Shown piece by piece: positions 55,441 through 64,000 of a stretch of DNA of 64,000 bases. The position numbers and the translations under genes were made by a program. The first letter of the stretch is position 1; each line of letters begins with the position of its first letter. This stretch comes from Sporosarcina sp. PTS2304 (lineage in GTDB: Bacteria; Bacillota; Bacilli; Bacillales_A; Planococcaceae): positions 868,001-932,000 of the forward strand of contig NZ_CP031230.1 in the NCBI RefSeq assembly GCF_003351785.1, given 5' to 3'. A model generated the notes under the pieces. It was not told where the DNA came from and ran no database searches. It was given only the letters and a program-made list of their open reading frames with translations.

Positions 55441-56787
55441 ATGAAGCATCGTTATCTTCCAATGACGGAGCAAGACCAGAAAGACATGCTTGAAACGATC
55501 GGGGTTTCTTCCATCGATGAATTGTTTTCGGATATTCCTGAAGAAGTTCGTTTTACAGGAGACTATAATATTAAGCCTGCAAAATCCGAAACTTCTTTAC
55601 TGAAAGAATTAGGTCGGTTAGCGGCAAAGAACAGTAATGCGCAAGACTATGCATCGTTTTTAGGTGCGGGCGTCTACGATCATTACCGACCGGTCATTGT
55701 CGATCATGTGATTTCACGTTCAGAGTTTTATACAGCATACACGCCTTACCAGCCCGAAATTTCACAAGGAGAGCTACAGGCCATATTCGAATTCCAAACG
55801 ATGATTTGTGAATTGACAGGAATGGAGTTGGCGAACTCTTCAATGTACGATGGAGGAACTTCATTAGCAGAGGCAGGAACACTTGCGGCAGGACATACAC
55901 GTCGTAAGAAATTGTTAGTTTCTTCTACAGTACATGCTGAATCCCGTGACGTTGTTACATCTTATGCGGACGGACAATCCATCGAAGTCGTAACTATCCC
56001 ACATACGGATGGTGTCACTTGTGTAGAGAAGTTAAAAGAATTGATTGATGATGAAACAGCAGCAGTACTCGTTCAATATCCGAACTTCTTCGGTCAAGTA
56101 GAGGATCTTCAAATAATGGGCGAAATTGCACATGATCATGGCGCGTTATTCGTAGTTTCAGCCAATCCATTGGCACTTGGAGTATTAACACCTCCAGGAG
56201 CGCTTGGAGCAGATATTACTGTTGGGGATGCACAACCATTCGGTATTGCAGAATCATTCGGCGGACCGCATTGTGGTTATTTCGCAGTATCGAAAAAATT
56301 GATGCGTAAAGTACCAGGCCGTTTAGTTGGAGAAACAACTGACGATCAAGGACGCCGGGGATATGTCTTAACATTGCAAGCCCGTGAACAGCATATTCGT
56401 CGCGACAAAGCGACTTCTAACATTTGTTCGAACCAAGCATTGAATGCATTAGCAGCATCTGTAGCAATGACTGCTCTTGGAAAAGAAGGAGTAAAGGAAA
56501 TCGCGTATCAAAATATTGCCAAAACTGCTTATGCGCGACAAGCATTTGAAAAGGCAGGATTTGATGTGAAGTTTGGTCCCGCTCATTTCAATGAGATTGT
56601 TGTAAACTTGAAATCTCCAGTGAAGGAAGTAAACAAACGCTTGCTGGATCAAGGAATTATTGGCGGCTATGATTTAAGTTTATTAGATGAAACATTAGCG
56701 AATCATGCGTTAATCGCTGTGACAGAACAACGTACAAAAGAAGAAATCGATGCATTCGTGCAAGAACTGGAGGCTATCCATGCATAA
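55441..56787 (+). CDS. gcvPA: Glycine dehydrogenase (decarboxylating) subunit 1
   Basis: A 448-residue N-terminal half of split P protein, beginning [21 protein letters not shown]. Seen motifs include [21 protein letters not shown] and [15 protein letters not shown]. With GcvPB it decarboxylates glycine. I chose the ATG at 55441 with AAAAGGGG upstream; a GTG at 55420 directly abuts gcvT. Split gcvPA/gcvPB is the usual Firmicute form. Confidence 0.95.
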   Translation: MKHRYLPMTEQDQKDMLETIGVSSIDELFSDIPEEVRFTGDYNIKPAKSETSLLKELGRLAAKNSNAQDYASFLGAGVYDHYRPVIVDHVISRSEFYTAYTPYQPEISQGELQAIFEFQTMICELTGMELANSSMYDGGTSLAEAGTLAAGHTRRKKLLVSSTVHAESRDVVTSYADGQSIEVVTIPHTDGVTCVEKLKELIDDETAAVLVQYPNFFGQVEDLQIMGEIAHDHGALFVVSANPLALGVLTPPGALGADITVGDAQPFGIAESFGGPHCGYFAVSKKLMRKVPGRLVGETTDDQGRRGYVLTLQAREQHIRRDKATSNICSNQALNALAASVAMTALGKEGVKEIAYQNIAKTAYARQAFEKAGFDVKFGPAHFNEIVVNLKSPVKEVNKRLLDQGIIGGYDLSLLDETLANHALIAVTEQRTKEEIDAFVQELEAIHA

Positions 56788-58243
56788 CGAAAATCAAGCT
56801 CTCATTTTTGAGACATCTAAAGCTGGACGTATCGGATACAGTTTACCGGCGCTCGATGTACCTGAAGTAGATGTATCTACGATTCTTCCGGAACAACTTA
56901 TCCGTACAGAAGACGCTGAACTACCAGAGGTTTCAGAACTGGATATTATGCGTCATTATACTGCATTATCTAACCGTAACCACGGAGTCGACACAGGATT
57001 CTATCCACTCGGTTCATGTACGATGAAATACAATCCGAAAATTAACGAAGCGGTAGCACGCTTTCCTGGATTTGCGCGGATTCACCCACTACAAGACGAA
57101 TCTACTGTTCAAGGAGCGTTAGAAGTAGCTTATGATTTACAAGAGCATCTAGCGGAAATTACCGGAATGCCACAAGTGACGTTACAACCGGCTGCAGGAG
57201 CGCATGGTGAGTGGACAGCATTGATGATGATTCGTGCATTCCACGAAGCGAATGGCGATACGCAGCGTACAAAAGTGCTTGTACCAGACTCCGCTCACGG
57301 TACGAATCCTGCATCCGCGACAGTTGCTGGTTTTGATACAATCACTGTGAAGTCTAATGATAACGGATTAGTAGACTTAGAAGACTTAAAAGCGAAAGTC
57401 GGTTCTGATACGGCAGCGTTAATGCTGACCAATCCAAACACGCTCGGTCTTTTTGAAGAAGATATTCTTGAGATGGCGAAAGTTGTTCACGGTGTAGGCG
57501 GCAAGCTTTATTATGATGGTGCGAACTTGAACGCAGTCATGTCGAAAGCGCGTCCTGGAGATATGGGCTTTGATGCGGTTCACTTAAACTTACACAAAAC
57601 ATTTACAGGTCCTCACGGTGGCGGTGGTCCGGGTTCAGGTCCGGTCGGTGTAACGGATGAACTGGCAGCATTCATGCCAAAACCAATTATCACAAAAGAA
57701 GATGATCGCTACTTCTTAAATTATGATGTACCCCAATCTATCGGTCGCGTGAAGCCGTACTATGGAAACTTCGGTATTTATTTACGTGCGTACACGTATA
57801 TTCGTTCGATGGGTCCAGACGGTCTAAAGGCAGTAACAGAGTATGCAGTGCTTAATGCGAACTATATGATGCGTCGCTTGGAACCGTATTTTGATCTGCC
57901 GTACACGCAACATTGTAAGCACGAGTTTGTTTTATCTGGTCGTCGTCAGAAGAAGATGGGTGTGCGTACACTCGATATGGCAAAGCGTTTGTTAGACTTT
58001 GGCTACCACCCGCCAACTATCTACTTCCCGCTAAATGTAGAAGAAGGTATGATGATCGAGCCGACAGAAACAGAGTCAAAAGAAACATTGGATGCTTTTA
58101 TCGAAGCGATGATTCAAATTGCGAAAGAAGTAGAAGAAAATCCGGAAATCGTTCAAGAAGCACCACATACTACAGTCATTGGTCGCTTAGATGAAACGAA
58201 AGCCGCACGTAAGCCGGTATTGCGTTACACAAAAGAAGCATAA
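56780..58243 (+). CDS. gcvPB: Glycine dehydrogenase (decarboxylating) subunit 2
   Basis: A 487-residue C-terminal half of P protein holding the PLP Lys in [20 protein letters not shown] (near residue 274). [15 protein letters not shown] and [12 protein letters not shown] are also seen. The ATG at 56780 follows CTGGAGGC and overlaps gcvPA by 8 bp. gcvH and lpd, needed for the full complex, are not in the window. Confidence 0.96.
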   Translation: MHNENQALIFETSKAGRIGYSLPALDVPEVDVSTILPEQLIRTEDAELPEVSELDIMRHYTALSNRNHGVDTGFYPLGSCTMKYNPKINEAVARFPGFARIHPLQDESTVQGALEVAYDLQEHLAEITGMPQVTLQPAAGAHGEWTALMMIRAFHEANGDTQRTKVLVPDSAHGTNPASATVAGFDTITVKSNDNGLVDLEDLKAKVGSDTAALMLTNPNTLGLFEEDILEMAKVVHGVGGKLYYDGANLNAVMSKARPGDMGFDAVHLNLHKTFTGPHGGGGPGSGPVGVTDELAAFMPKPIITKEDDRYFLNYDVPQSIGRVKPYYGNFGIYLRAYTYIRSMGPDGLKAVTEYAVLNANYMMRRLEPYFDLPYTQHCKHEFVLSGRRQKKMGVRTLDMAKRLLDFGYHPPTIYFPLNVEEGMMIEPTETESKETLDAFIEAMIQIAKEVEENPEIVQEAPHTTVIGRLDETKAARKPVLRYTKEA

Positions 58244-58257
58244 CAAACATGTTTACC

Positions 58258-58304
58258 AATCGAGGATACCATTCTTAGTCAAATGGGTGTCCTCGATTTT
58301 TTTA
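58258..58304 (+). terminator. gcv operon terminator
   Basis: AATCGAGGATACCATT pairs with AAATGGGTGTCCTCGATT and runs into TTTTTTT. Confidence 0.9.
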
Positions 58305-58377
58305 CTCATCTGTTACTGATTTCTATAGTTGTTATGCTATGATTATGTAAAAATACAACTAGTAAAGAGGAGAAGGA

Positions 58378-58842
58378 ATGAGAGGAATATCCTTTGAAAT
58401 ACCAAATGAACACAGCAACTACTTATCTACCATATTGGCTGGCATTCCTATAGAAAATTACGAGTGGATAGTAGATGGATGGAACGAATCGTATATCGTG
58501 GAGAATGGGAATTTAGAGAATGATCTATTTACTGATGGAAAGATCAGCGGAGAATTACTTTATATATTAATTTCTGAACAAATATATTATTTGATAGCAG
58601 TAACATTGCAAGCCTTTTCGAAAAACTCATTGACGAAGCAACAGACGATAGCGACGTATGAACAATTTCTTGAAAGCGAGTGCCAAATCGTTTTATTAGT
58701 AATCGATTCAACTTTTCTTACATTGTACGTAAAAGACCAAAAACTACTACATATTATACAGCGCAATGCCGTTGGTGCAGGGTTTAAAAATATACTGTAC
58801 ATAACCGAAGAGAATGATACGAACACGTCTTTACTGACTTGA
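58378..58842 (+). CDS. DUF2691-like hypothetical protein
   Basis: A 154-residue protein starting MRGISFEIPNEHSNYL, which resembles DUF2691 proteins of Bacillus. It has a mixed alpha/beta pattern without signal or membrane segment. AGGAGAAGG lies upstream of the ATG. Function is unknown. From here on the order no longer follows B. subtilis. Confidence 0.75.
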   Translation: MRGISFEIPNEHSNYLSTILAGIPIENYEWIVDGWNESYIVENGNLENDLFTDGKISGELLYILISEQIYYLIAVTLQAFSKNSLTKQQTIATYEQFLESECQIVLLVIDSTFLTLYVKDQKLLHIIQRNAVGAGFKNILYITEENDTNTSLLT

Positions 58843-58901
58843 CGGAGTTTGTAAGTGTTGAAGAGTGATGTGTAAATCGCATAATGAATTTATAAGGTGG
58901 G

Positions 58902-59345
58902 ATGTGGATGGATTACTATGGAATAGAGCCTTATTTTTGGACGAAGCTATTTATAGTAGTGATTGGATTAGTTATTGTCATTACGACATTCGAAATCATC
59001 ATGAGGAAATTACTTTCACTCAAGCGTATGAAATTTTTCTCAAATGAACAAATACTGAATCCGTTTCATCGAAAGCTAGATTGGATGATTAGAATATTTT
59101 TTATTTTCATGATGATTATAGGTGGAATAATTAATGTGTATAGATCACCAGCAGACAGATTCATAGTTTTAGAACCTTATGTAGTACTGTTCTTTCTAAC
59201 GTACACGACTGAGTCGGTTACAGCGTATATGCAATGGAAGTATGCAGAAGATAAAAACGAAATGGTATTAACACTTTCTCGGTTAGGATTACTTTCGATT
59301 CTTTTATTCGTACTCTATCTAACAGATTTCTTTGGATTGTTTTAA
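58902..59345 (+). CDS. DUF4181-like membrane protein
   Basis: A 147-residue protein with four hydrophobic helices (about 13-32, 60-80, 88-105 and 124-145). The segment ILNPFHRKLDWMIR and VTAYMQWKYAEDKNEMVLTL resemble DUF4181, a small Bacillus membrane family of unknown role. Either ATG 58902 or 58908 fits AAGGTGGG. Alone between DUF2691-like and the carboxyethylornithine synthase genes. Confidence 0.75.
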   Translation: MWMDYYGIEPYFWTKLFIVVIGLVIVITTFEIIMRKLLSLKRMKFFSNEQILNPFHRKLDWMIRIFFIFMMIIGGIINVYRSPADRFIVLEPYVVLFFLTYTTESVTAYMQWKYAEDKNEMVLTLSRLGLLSILLFVLYLTDFFGLF

Positions 59346-59427
59346 CCATTCAGTAAAAGCTTATGTGAAAAACGCATAGTACAGAGGTTTAAATGTAGTA
59401 GAGTTCACGTGATCGTGCGTAATGAAA

Positions 59428-59456
59428 TTTATAACTCTTCAATTATATGGTATAAT
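59428..59456 (+). promoter_or_regulatory. Possible promoter of the ornithine synthase gene
   Basis: TATAAT (59451-59456) is perfect; the -35 at 17 bp (TTTATA) is weak. It would yield a leader of about 95 nt before the ribosome site at 59548. Confidence 0.5.
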
Positions 59457-59459
59457 GAA

Positions 59460-59516
59460 AAAAGCTGGATGTAAAATTATTACCTCTATGTATGATACGT
59501 TTTGTATACAGCTTTT
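59460..59516 (+). other. Long leader hairpin before the ornithine synthase gene
   Basis: AAAAGCTG (59460-59467) pairs with CAGCTTTT (59509-59516), and inside it ATGTAAAA pairs with TTTTGTAT, giving about 16 pairs with one mismatch and a loop of about 23 nt. It is not followed by a T-run, so it is not an intrinsic terminator. Confidence 0.55.
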
Positions 59517-59559
59517 ACAAAGTAGACGAATATATCACTTATTTTATGGGGGTTTTAGT

Positions 59560-60534
59560 ATTTATACGATCGGATTTGTCATTAGTCATAAAAATAATGA
59601 AAAAAGAAGAGCGTTACTACCGAAAGATTTGGCTTCGATTAACTGTGTAGACAAACTATATTTTGAAGAAGGATATGGCGAAATTTTAGGTTATTCCGAT
59701 GAAGAATATAAAGCGCAAGGTGTCCATGTCGTATCTAGAGATCAAGTATTGCAATGCGATGCAATAGTCGATGTGAAATTAGGTGATGCAGACTTTTTCG
59801 ATAAAATCACACCTGGCAAATTATTAATCGGCTGGGCACATGCTGTTCAAGATATTGCATTTACAGATGCAGTGTTGGCGGGCAATCATACTGTCATGGC
59901 TTGGGAAGAAATGTTGGATAATGGAAGGTATATCTTCTATCGTAATCGAGAAATTGCTGGTGAAGCTGCAATCATTCAGTCCTACCAATATTGTGGGAAA
60001 ATGCCGTATGAAACAAAAGTTGCGATTTTAGGTAATGGCCATACAACAAAAGGGGCACTGAGAATTCTTCATGGATTAGGTGCAGATGTAGATGTGTACG
60101 GCAGAAAACTGGAATCACTGTTTAGAAAGAATATGTATAATTATGATGTTCTCGTCAATTGTGTCATGTGGGATACGAGCAGAACCGATAGAATTATTTA
60201 CAAAGAGGATTTGAAGAAGTTAAAAAAAGGCGCGATGATTGTGGATGTCAGTTGTGATCCGAATTTAGAGATCGAAACATCCCGCCCTTCGACAATTGAT
60301 GATCCTGTTTATACAGTAGATGGGATTATTCATTACACCGTAGACAATACTCCTGCGATGTTCCCGCATACAGTGACTAAGATGCTGAGTGAAGTGTTTT
60401 CGGAAATGATTGACATGCTTTCTGAAGGCAATTGGACTACTATGGTACGTGAAGCGGTAGTTATTGAAAAAGGTCATATTTTAGATAAGAATATTATAGA
60501 GTTCAGAAAAGCAAGAGGTTTAGTAGTAAAATAA
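59560..60534 (+). CDS. N5-(carboxyethyl)ornithine synthase-like dehydrogenase, apparent ATT start
   Basis: About 324 residues of the alanine dehydrogenase/PNT-like fold. The N-terminal TIGFVISHKNNEKRRALLPKDL and the middle VAILGNGHTTKGALRIL (NAD(P)-binding Gly motif, near 190) fit N5-(carboxyethyl)ornithine synthase, which joins pyruvate and ornithine with NADPH. Family proteins start two residues before TIGF; here that codon is ATT at 59560, with GGGGG seven bases upstream and no ATG, GTG or TTG nearby. An ATG 46 codons upstream (59422) exists but its translation does not look conserved. No ornithine pathway genes are adjacent. Confidence 0.72.
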   Translation: MYTIGFVISHKNNEKRRALLPKDLASINCVDKLYFEEGYGEILGYSDEEYKAQGVHVVSRDQVLQCDAIVDVKLGDADFFDKITPGKLLIGWAHAVQDIAFTDAVLAGNHTVMAWEEMLDNGRYIFYRNREIAGEAAIIQSYQYCGKMPYETKVAILGNGHTTKGALRILHGLGADVDVYGRKLESLFRKNMYNYDVLVNCVMWDTSRTDRIIYKEDLKKLKKGAMIVDVSCDPNLEIETSRPSTIDDPVYTVDGIIHYTVDNTPAMFPHTVTKMLSEVFSEMIDMLSEGNWTTMVREAVVIEKGHILDKNIIEFRKARGLVVK

Positions 60535-60820
60535 TTTTTTATGAAAGACTAAGTAACAGTATAAAAAACTTAATTTCTATAGTATGTGTCAAACATTAAT
60601 TGTAAAAATTTCTATAATTGTATGGTAAGGTAAATTTTTAAAATTAATTTACATTAACGGAAATGAAAACGCTTGCTTTTATATGCTGTTTATATTATAG
60701 TTAAATTAGATTATTGTTTTTGTTTAGTATCAAATGTAGATGGATTTGGTTTATCGTCTAAAGTATTTGAGCAAGAATGGTAACAGAACGTGTGAAGAGT
60801 CACACTAGGAGGCAAACATA
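60535..60820. promoter_or_regulatory. Long AT-rich leader/promoter region of the cold-shock gene
   Basis: About 285 bp with no coding frame. Cold-shock genes commonly have long structured 5' leaders that respond to temperature; I see several A/T-rich promoter-like blocks but cannot fix the start. Confidence 0.45.
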
Positions 60821-61021
60821 ATGGAACAAGGTACAGTTAAGTGGTTTAACGCAGAAAAAGGTTTTGGATTCATCGAACGTGGAGAGGGAGAAGACGTATT
60901 CGTACATTTCTCTGCAATCCAAAGCGAAGGTTTTAAATCTTTAGACGAAGGTCAAAGCGTAACATTTGATATCGAGCAAGGACAACGTGGCCTACAAGCT
61001 ACAAACGTTCAAAAAGCTTAA
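60821..61021 (+). CDS. cspB: Cold-shock protein
   Basis: A 66-residue OB-fold protein. RNP1 is KGFGFIE and RNP2 is VFVHFSAI. It binds single-stranded RNA and DNA and acts as an RNA chaperone. TAGGAGGC precedes the ATG. Bacilli have several Csp paralogues, so the exact symbol is uncertain. A terminator follows. Confidence 0.93.
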   Translation: MEQGTVKWFNAEKGFGFIERGEGEDVFVHFSAIQSEGFKSLDEGQSVTFDIEQGQRGLQATNVQKA

Positions 61022-61026
61022 TACAG

Positions 61027-61056
61027 TAAAAAAGACCCTTTATAGGGTCTTTTTTA
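61027..61056 (+). terminator. Cold-shock gene terminator
   Basis: AAAAAAGACCC and GGGTCTTTTTT pair around TTTATA. Confidence 0.9.
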
Positions 61057-61159
61057 TTGTGCATTTTCTATTTGAATGAGGTTGAATTCTTTGGAATCCA
61101 CAGAATATCATGATGATGTACGTTTGCTATTTTACTGTACATTACGCTAAAATGTCGTT

Positions 61160-62353
61160 TTAATTATTTGTTGGGAGTGGAATTAATTGACGATCACGTT
61201 TTCCGTGTAGCAAAAAATAAAGAACAATCGAGATGAGAATCATAATGAAAGCTACTAAGTAAATTCCACGAAAGCCGATATGTGGGATTAATAGACCATA
61301 CGTAAACGGCCCCAATCCAAGACCTAAATCGAAAAGCATAAAGTATGTCGAAGTAGCCAGTCCGAGCCGTTGCTTAGGCGTTACTTTTATCGCAATCGCT
61401 TGAGCGATAGAATTAAAACTACCATAGCCGAAACCGATAAGTATAGCGGCTAAAATGATCATATATCCATGATGCGCTTGGCTATATATAAGCATACCTG
61501 ATGCAAATAGAGCCAAACAAGGATAAATTACTAAATTTGCACCTCGTTGATCCATTAAACGACCAGTGATCGGACGGAACACTAATACTACGCACGCATA
61601 AATTAAAAAGAAAAAACTCCCAGCCTTCACTAAACCAATCTCTTCCGTGTAAAAAGAGATGAAAGCCATAATTGAAGAGTAAACAAAACCAAGTACCATA
61701 GCAACTATAGCAATAGGTAATGCGCGGAATTCAATAAATTGCGAGATGGAAAATCCCTTTTTTTCTTGAGGTGCAGTCTCTATTGTGGGTACTTTGACTA
61801 AAAAATAAAGACCTAATATAATAATCGCCATGATAAAGTTTAAGAGAAAGATTAAAGAAAAATTTGCTGTTTGTGTAACGATAAAAATACCTAAAAAAGG
61901 CCCGATCGCTGTAGATAATATAGTACTTAAACTATAATAGCCAATTCCTTCACCACGGCGTGAGGGAGGAATGATCTGCGCAATAATTGTGCCGGTTGCT
62001 GTACTTGCTATCCCAAATGAGCATCCATGAAGTAGACGGTTGAGAAAAAATAGTGTGATGTCGCTAATGAAAATATATAATCCAGTTGTCAGCAAAAATC
62101 CAATTAAACCAGCTAACAAAACTTTCTGGCTACCTACTTTATGGATAAGACGACCAGCGCCTAAACGTGCGAATAATGAACCAATAACAAACGTTCCAGA
62201 TAAAAGACCCGCTATGCTTGTAGACGTTTGAAAGTTCTCAACGGAGAATACAGCGATGGTTGAGACAAGTAGGAAAAAGATCAATGCAAGTATAAAATTG
62301 ATAACAAAAAGAACGATGAAATTTTTGGTCCAAATTTTGTTTGAATGATTCAT
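61160..62353 (-). CDS. MFS transporter
   Basis: A 397-residue protein with about twelve transmembrane helices and the MFS loop 2-3 motif GRLIHKVGSQKVLL (about 68-81). A second such loop (GRLMDQRGANLVI) lies after helix 8. The general look is of drug/sugar exporters of the YwoG/YfkL kind, but the substrate is unknown. GAGTGAGATC precedes the ATG. Transcribed on its own on the minus strand. Confidence 0.9.
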   Translation of the reverse strand: MNHSNKIWTKNFIVLFVINFILALIFFLLVSTIAVFSVENFQTSTSIAGLLSGTFVIGSLFARLGAGRLIHKVGSQKVLLAGLIGFLLTTGLYIFISDITLFFLNRLLHGCSFGIASTATGTIIAQIIPPSRRGEGIGYYSLSTILSTAIGPFLGIFIVTQTANFSLIFLLNFIMAIIILGLYFLVKVPTIETAPQEKKGFSISQFIEFRALPIAIVAMVLGFVYSSIMAFISFYTEEIGLVKAGSFFFLIYACVVLVFRPITGRLMDQRGANLVIYPCLALFASGMLIYSQAHHGYMIILAAILIGFGYGSFNSIAQAIAIKVTPKQRLGLATSTYFMLFDLGLGLGPFTYGLLIPHIGFRGIYLVAFIMILISIVLYFLLHGKRDRQLIPLPTNN

Positions 62354-62402
62354 TAGATCTCACTCTTTTCTTTAATTAAGGAGAATATATTTGTTTTGAA
62401 AA

Positions 62403-62449
62403 AGCATCTACATAGTAGAGGAAATGCCTTCAACCTGTAGATGCGTGAG
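62403..62449. terminator. Terminator downstream of the ferredoxin gene
   Basis: GCATCTACA and TGTAGATGC pair across a 21-nt loop; on the minus strand it is followed by a T-rich tract. Confidence 0.65.
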
Positions 62450-62451
62450 TG

Positions 62452-62685
62452 TTATGCAGTTAGAAATGGACAGTCTTGAATGAGAATAGACTCACTAGGA
62501 CACCCTTCATATGCTTCCTCAAGATCTTGTTCCAACTCTTTAGGAATGGCAATTTGTCCATTATTGTCCCCGAATTTCACAAATGAAATTCCATCTTCAT
62601 GGTAACCGAAAATTTCTTCAGCTACTGAGTTACACGCACCGCATGCGATGCAGTTTTCTTGATCTACGACAGAATATTTACTCAT
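62452..62685 (-). CDS. fer: 4Fe-4S ferredoxin
   Basis: A 77-residue ferredoxin with the cluster motif CIACGAC (residues 12-18) and the remote Cys in EGCPSESI. It holds a single [4Fe-4S] cluster, as in B. subtilis Fer. AAAGGAGCG precedes the ATG. It lies 24 bp after the ferredoxin reductase gene on the same strand, so enzyme and partner form a unit. Confidence 0.93.
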   Translation of the reverse strand: MSKYSVVDQENCIACGACNSVAEEIFGYHEDGISFVKFGDNNGQIAIPKELEQDLEEAYEGCPSESILIQDCPFLTA

Positions 62686-62709
62686 AGAAACGCTCCTTTA
62701 GCATCGAGA

Positions 62710-63729
62710 TTATACGGTTGCTTTTTCATTTTCTTTGTTTTCCATTACACTAGTGCTGTGTAACGCTTGAAGTTTAGCAGATGGATCGATATGTGTTTTG
62801 GCATTAGAAACAGCTATTGGTGCTTCTCCAAAACCAGTTGCGATCAGCTTCACTTTACCGTCATACGTACAAATATCACCTGCTGCATAAATCCCTTCAA
62901 TAGTAGTCTCCATTTTGGAGTTGACGAGTATACTATTCTTTTCCAACTCTAATCCCCAAGTTTTGATTGGTCCTAAAGAGGAAGAGAAACCGTAGTTTAC
63001 AATTACGTCATCTACATCAAACTGAATATCTTCTTCGCCTTTTGTATGTTCAATTATGACCTCTTCAATACGTTCGCTACCGATGAAGTCTTTCGGGTTA
63101 AATGGTGTCAGTACCTCAACTTTAGAGTTCATCATTTGAGTGACGGTCGACTCATGCGCGCGAAACTTGTCTCTGCGGTGAACAATTGTTACTTTCTCGG
63201 CGATCGGCTCGAGCATCATAGCCCAGTCAACTGCGGAGTCTCCACCACCGAATAAGCAAACTTTTTTATTTGCAAACTTTTGCATGTCATCTACAAAGTA
63301 TGAAAGGTTTTTACCTTCGAATAGTTCAGCTTTTTCATGAGGAAGACGCTTATAATCGAAAGCACCATTTCCAGCTGTAATAATAATAGTTTTAGTCATA
63401 TACGAATCACTTTCTGTGTGTACAAGGAATTCACCATTAGGCTGCTTTTCTACAACTTGCACAGTCTGTCCCAGATTAATTGTTTGTTCAAACATCGCCA
63501 TTTGTTCTACTAGATTGTTGACAAGATCTATTGCTTTGATTTTAGGGAACCCTGCAATATCATAAATATATTTTTCAGGATATAGTGCCGCGAGTTGGCC
63601 ACCTAATTGTGGAAGACTTTCAATGATGTTGACGGAAAGCTCTCTCATACCTGCGTAGAAGGCGGTGAACAACCCAACCGGTCCGCCGCCAATAACTGTA
63701 ATATCATATACTTTTTTCTCTTCAACCAT
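62710..63729 (-). CDS. Ferredoxin/flavodoxin-NADP+ reductase (YumC type)
   Basis: A 339-residue thioredoxin-reductase-like flavoprotein. FAD motif [18 protein letters not shown] near residue 13; NADP motif [13 protein letters not shown] near 160; the C-terminal [21 protein letters not shown] follows. It lacks the CxxC of thioredoxin reductase. It moves electrons between NADPH and ferredoxin, whose gene is next. Start ATG at 63729; ATG 63735 is equally possible behind GAAAGG. Confidence 0.95.
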   Translation of the reverse strand: MVEEKKVYDITVIGGGPVGLFTAFYAGMRELSVNIIESLPQLGGQLAALYPEKYIYDIAGFPKIKAIDLVNNLVEQMAMFEQTINLGQTVQVVEKQPNGEFLVHTESDSYMTKTIIITAGNGAFDYKRLPHEKAELFEGKNLSYFVDDMQKFANKKVCLFGGGDSAVDWAMMLEPIAEKVTIVHRRDKFRAHESTVTQMMNSKVEVLTPFNPKDFIGSERIEEVIIEHTKGEEDIQFDVDDVIVNYGFSSSLGPIKTWGLELEKNSILVNSKMETTIEGIYAAGDICTYDGKVKLIATGFGEAPIAVSNAKTHIDPSAKLQALHSTSVMENKENEKATV

Positions 63730-63761
63730 GTACATTTCATCCTTTCGAAAACTAGTGTTTT

Positions 63762-63958
63762 TTATGCTTCTACGCTACTATTTAATTCCTCTAGACCGTT
63801 AGACACCATACTGTAGATTGGTTTGAATTGAGGTGCCAATAAATCACAAAGTTTTGTATGCTATGATGGAACCATTTTTAACATACTACGCAATGGAGTA
63901 GGGGCATGGAATTGCCGAACATTAGAGAAGTCTTTTGAGTATAAGGACATCCGGTCAT
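63762..63958 (-). pseudogene. Possible decayed small gene
   Basis: A strong ribosome site (AAGGAGG) precedes ATG 63958, but that frame stops after 26 codons (63878). In the next frame, ATG 63950 reads SLYSKDFSNVRQFHAPTPLRSMLKM, meets TAG at 63863-63861, and then continues [27 protein letters not shown] to TAA 63762. The protein-like composition on both sides of the TAG suggests a broken gene. I do not recognise the family. Confidence 0.35.
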
Positions 63959-63981
63959 ATGTTGTTCCTCCTTGAAAATAA

Positions 63982-64000
63982 GTTAGTTTGTTTGACTAAC
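63982..64000. promoter_or_regulatory. Palindromic site at window edge, possible repressor operator
   Basis: GTTAGT-TTGTTTG-ACTAAC is a 6-7-6 inverted repeat just upstream of the AAGGAGG of the decayed frame. Its form fits a TetR- or MarR-type operator; the regulator is not in the window. Confidence 0.4.

Overview
This window is a chromosomal segment of a low-GC, endospore-forming Firmicute. Gene order follows the Bacillus subtilis dnaK-dnaJ / yqe-yqf-yqg / comG / gcv stretch closely. Sporulation genes (yqfC, yqfD, a Spo0E-like gene), a full comG operon and SigA, FloA and PgpH proteins are present. The single-chain glycyl-tRNA synthetase in place of GlyQ/GlyS, and protein-level resemblance to my recollection of Planococcaceae, suggest Sporosarcina or a close relative. 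That genus call is an inference; no 16S rRNA gene is in the window.

Layout. 0-5 kb: end of dnaK, dnaJ, then translation-modification genes (prmA, rsmE, mtaB). 4.8-8.9 kb: deoC, rpsU and the NfeD/FloA membrane-microdomain operon, which has a good SigW-type promoter. 9-16.5 kb: yqfC-yqfD-phoH-pgpH-ybeY-dgkA-cdd-era-recO. 16.5-22.8 kb: T-box-controlled glyS (minus strand), then ccpN-pdrP and dnaG-sigA. 22.9-31.2 kb: an unknown membrane protein, an acyl-CoA dehydrogenase, cccA, trmK, a Nif3-like gene, ispH, a VrrA/YqfQ-like gene, cshB and nfo. 31.2-34.7 kb: a small accessory patch with an IS1182-like transposase tail, IS-end-like hairpins, a zinc ABC transporter with zur and a Zur-type operator, and a 54-codon Spo0E-like gene. 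34.7-49.4 kb: yqfW, ispG, yqfZ-like, yqgB-like, a Na/Pi cotransporter, yqgC-like, sodA, pbpA, two small membrane-anchored proteins, rpmG, yqgN, yqgQ, an LTA synthase, a YqgU-like lipoprotein and other small yqg genes. 49.7-53.4 kb: comGA-comGG. 53.4-58.2 kb: aroK, then a tandem glycine riboswitch controlling gcvT-gcvPA-gcvPB. After 58.3 kb the B. subtilis order is lost: DUF2691-like and DUF4181-like genes, a probable N5-(carboxyethyl)ornithine synthase, a cold-shock protein, an MFS transporter, ferredoxin, YumC-type ferredoxin reductase, and a decayed reading frame at the edge.

Most genes are housekeeping, arranged in short operons separated by clear intrinsic terminators. I see no prophage, CRISPR array, restriction system, toxin-antitoxin pair, tRNA or rRNA, and no convincing new multi-gene system. 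The observations most worth checking are: an apparent ATT start with a structured leader on the carboxyethylornithine synthase gene; a membrane-anchored stand-alone MltG-type LysM-like domain beside pbpA; IS1182-derived hairpins that appear reused as terminators; the yqfC ribosome-binding site buried in the upstream terminator; and a degenerate intergenic repeat family.
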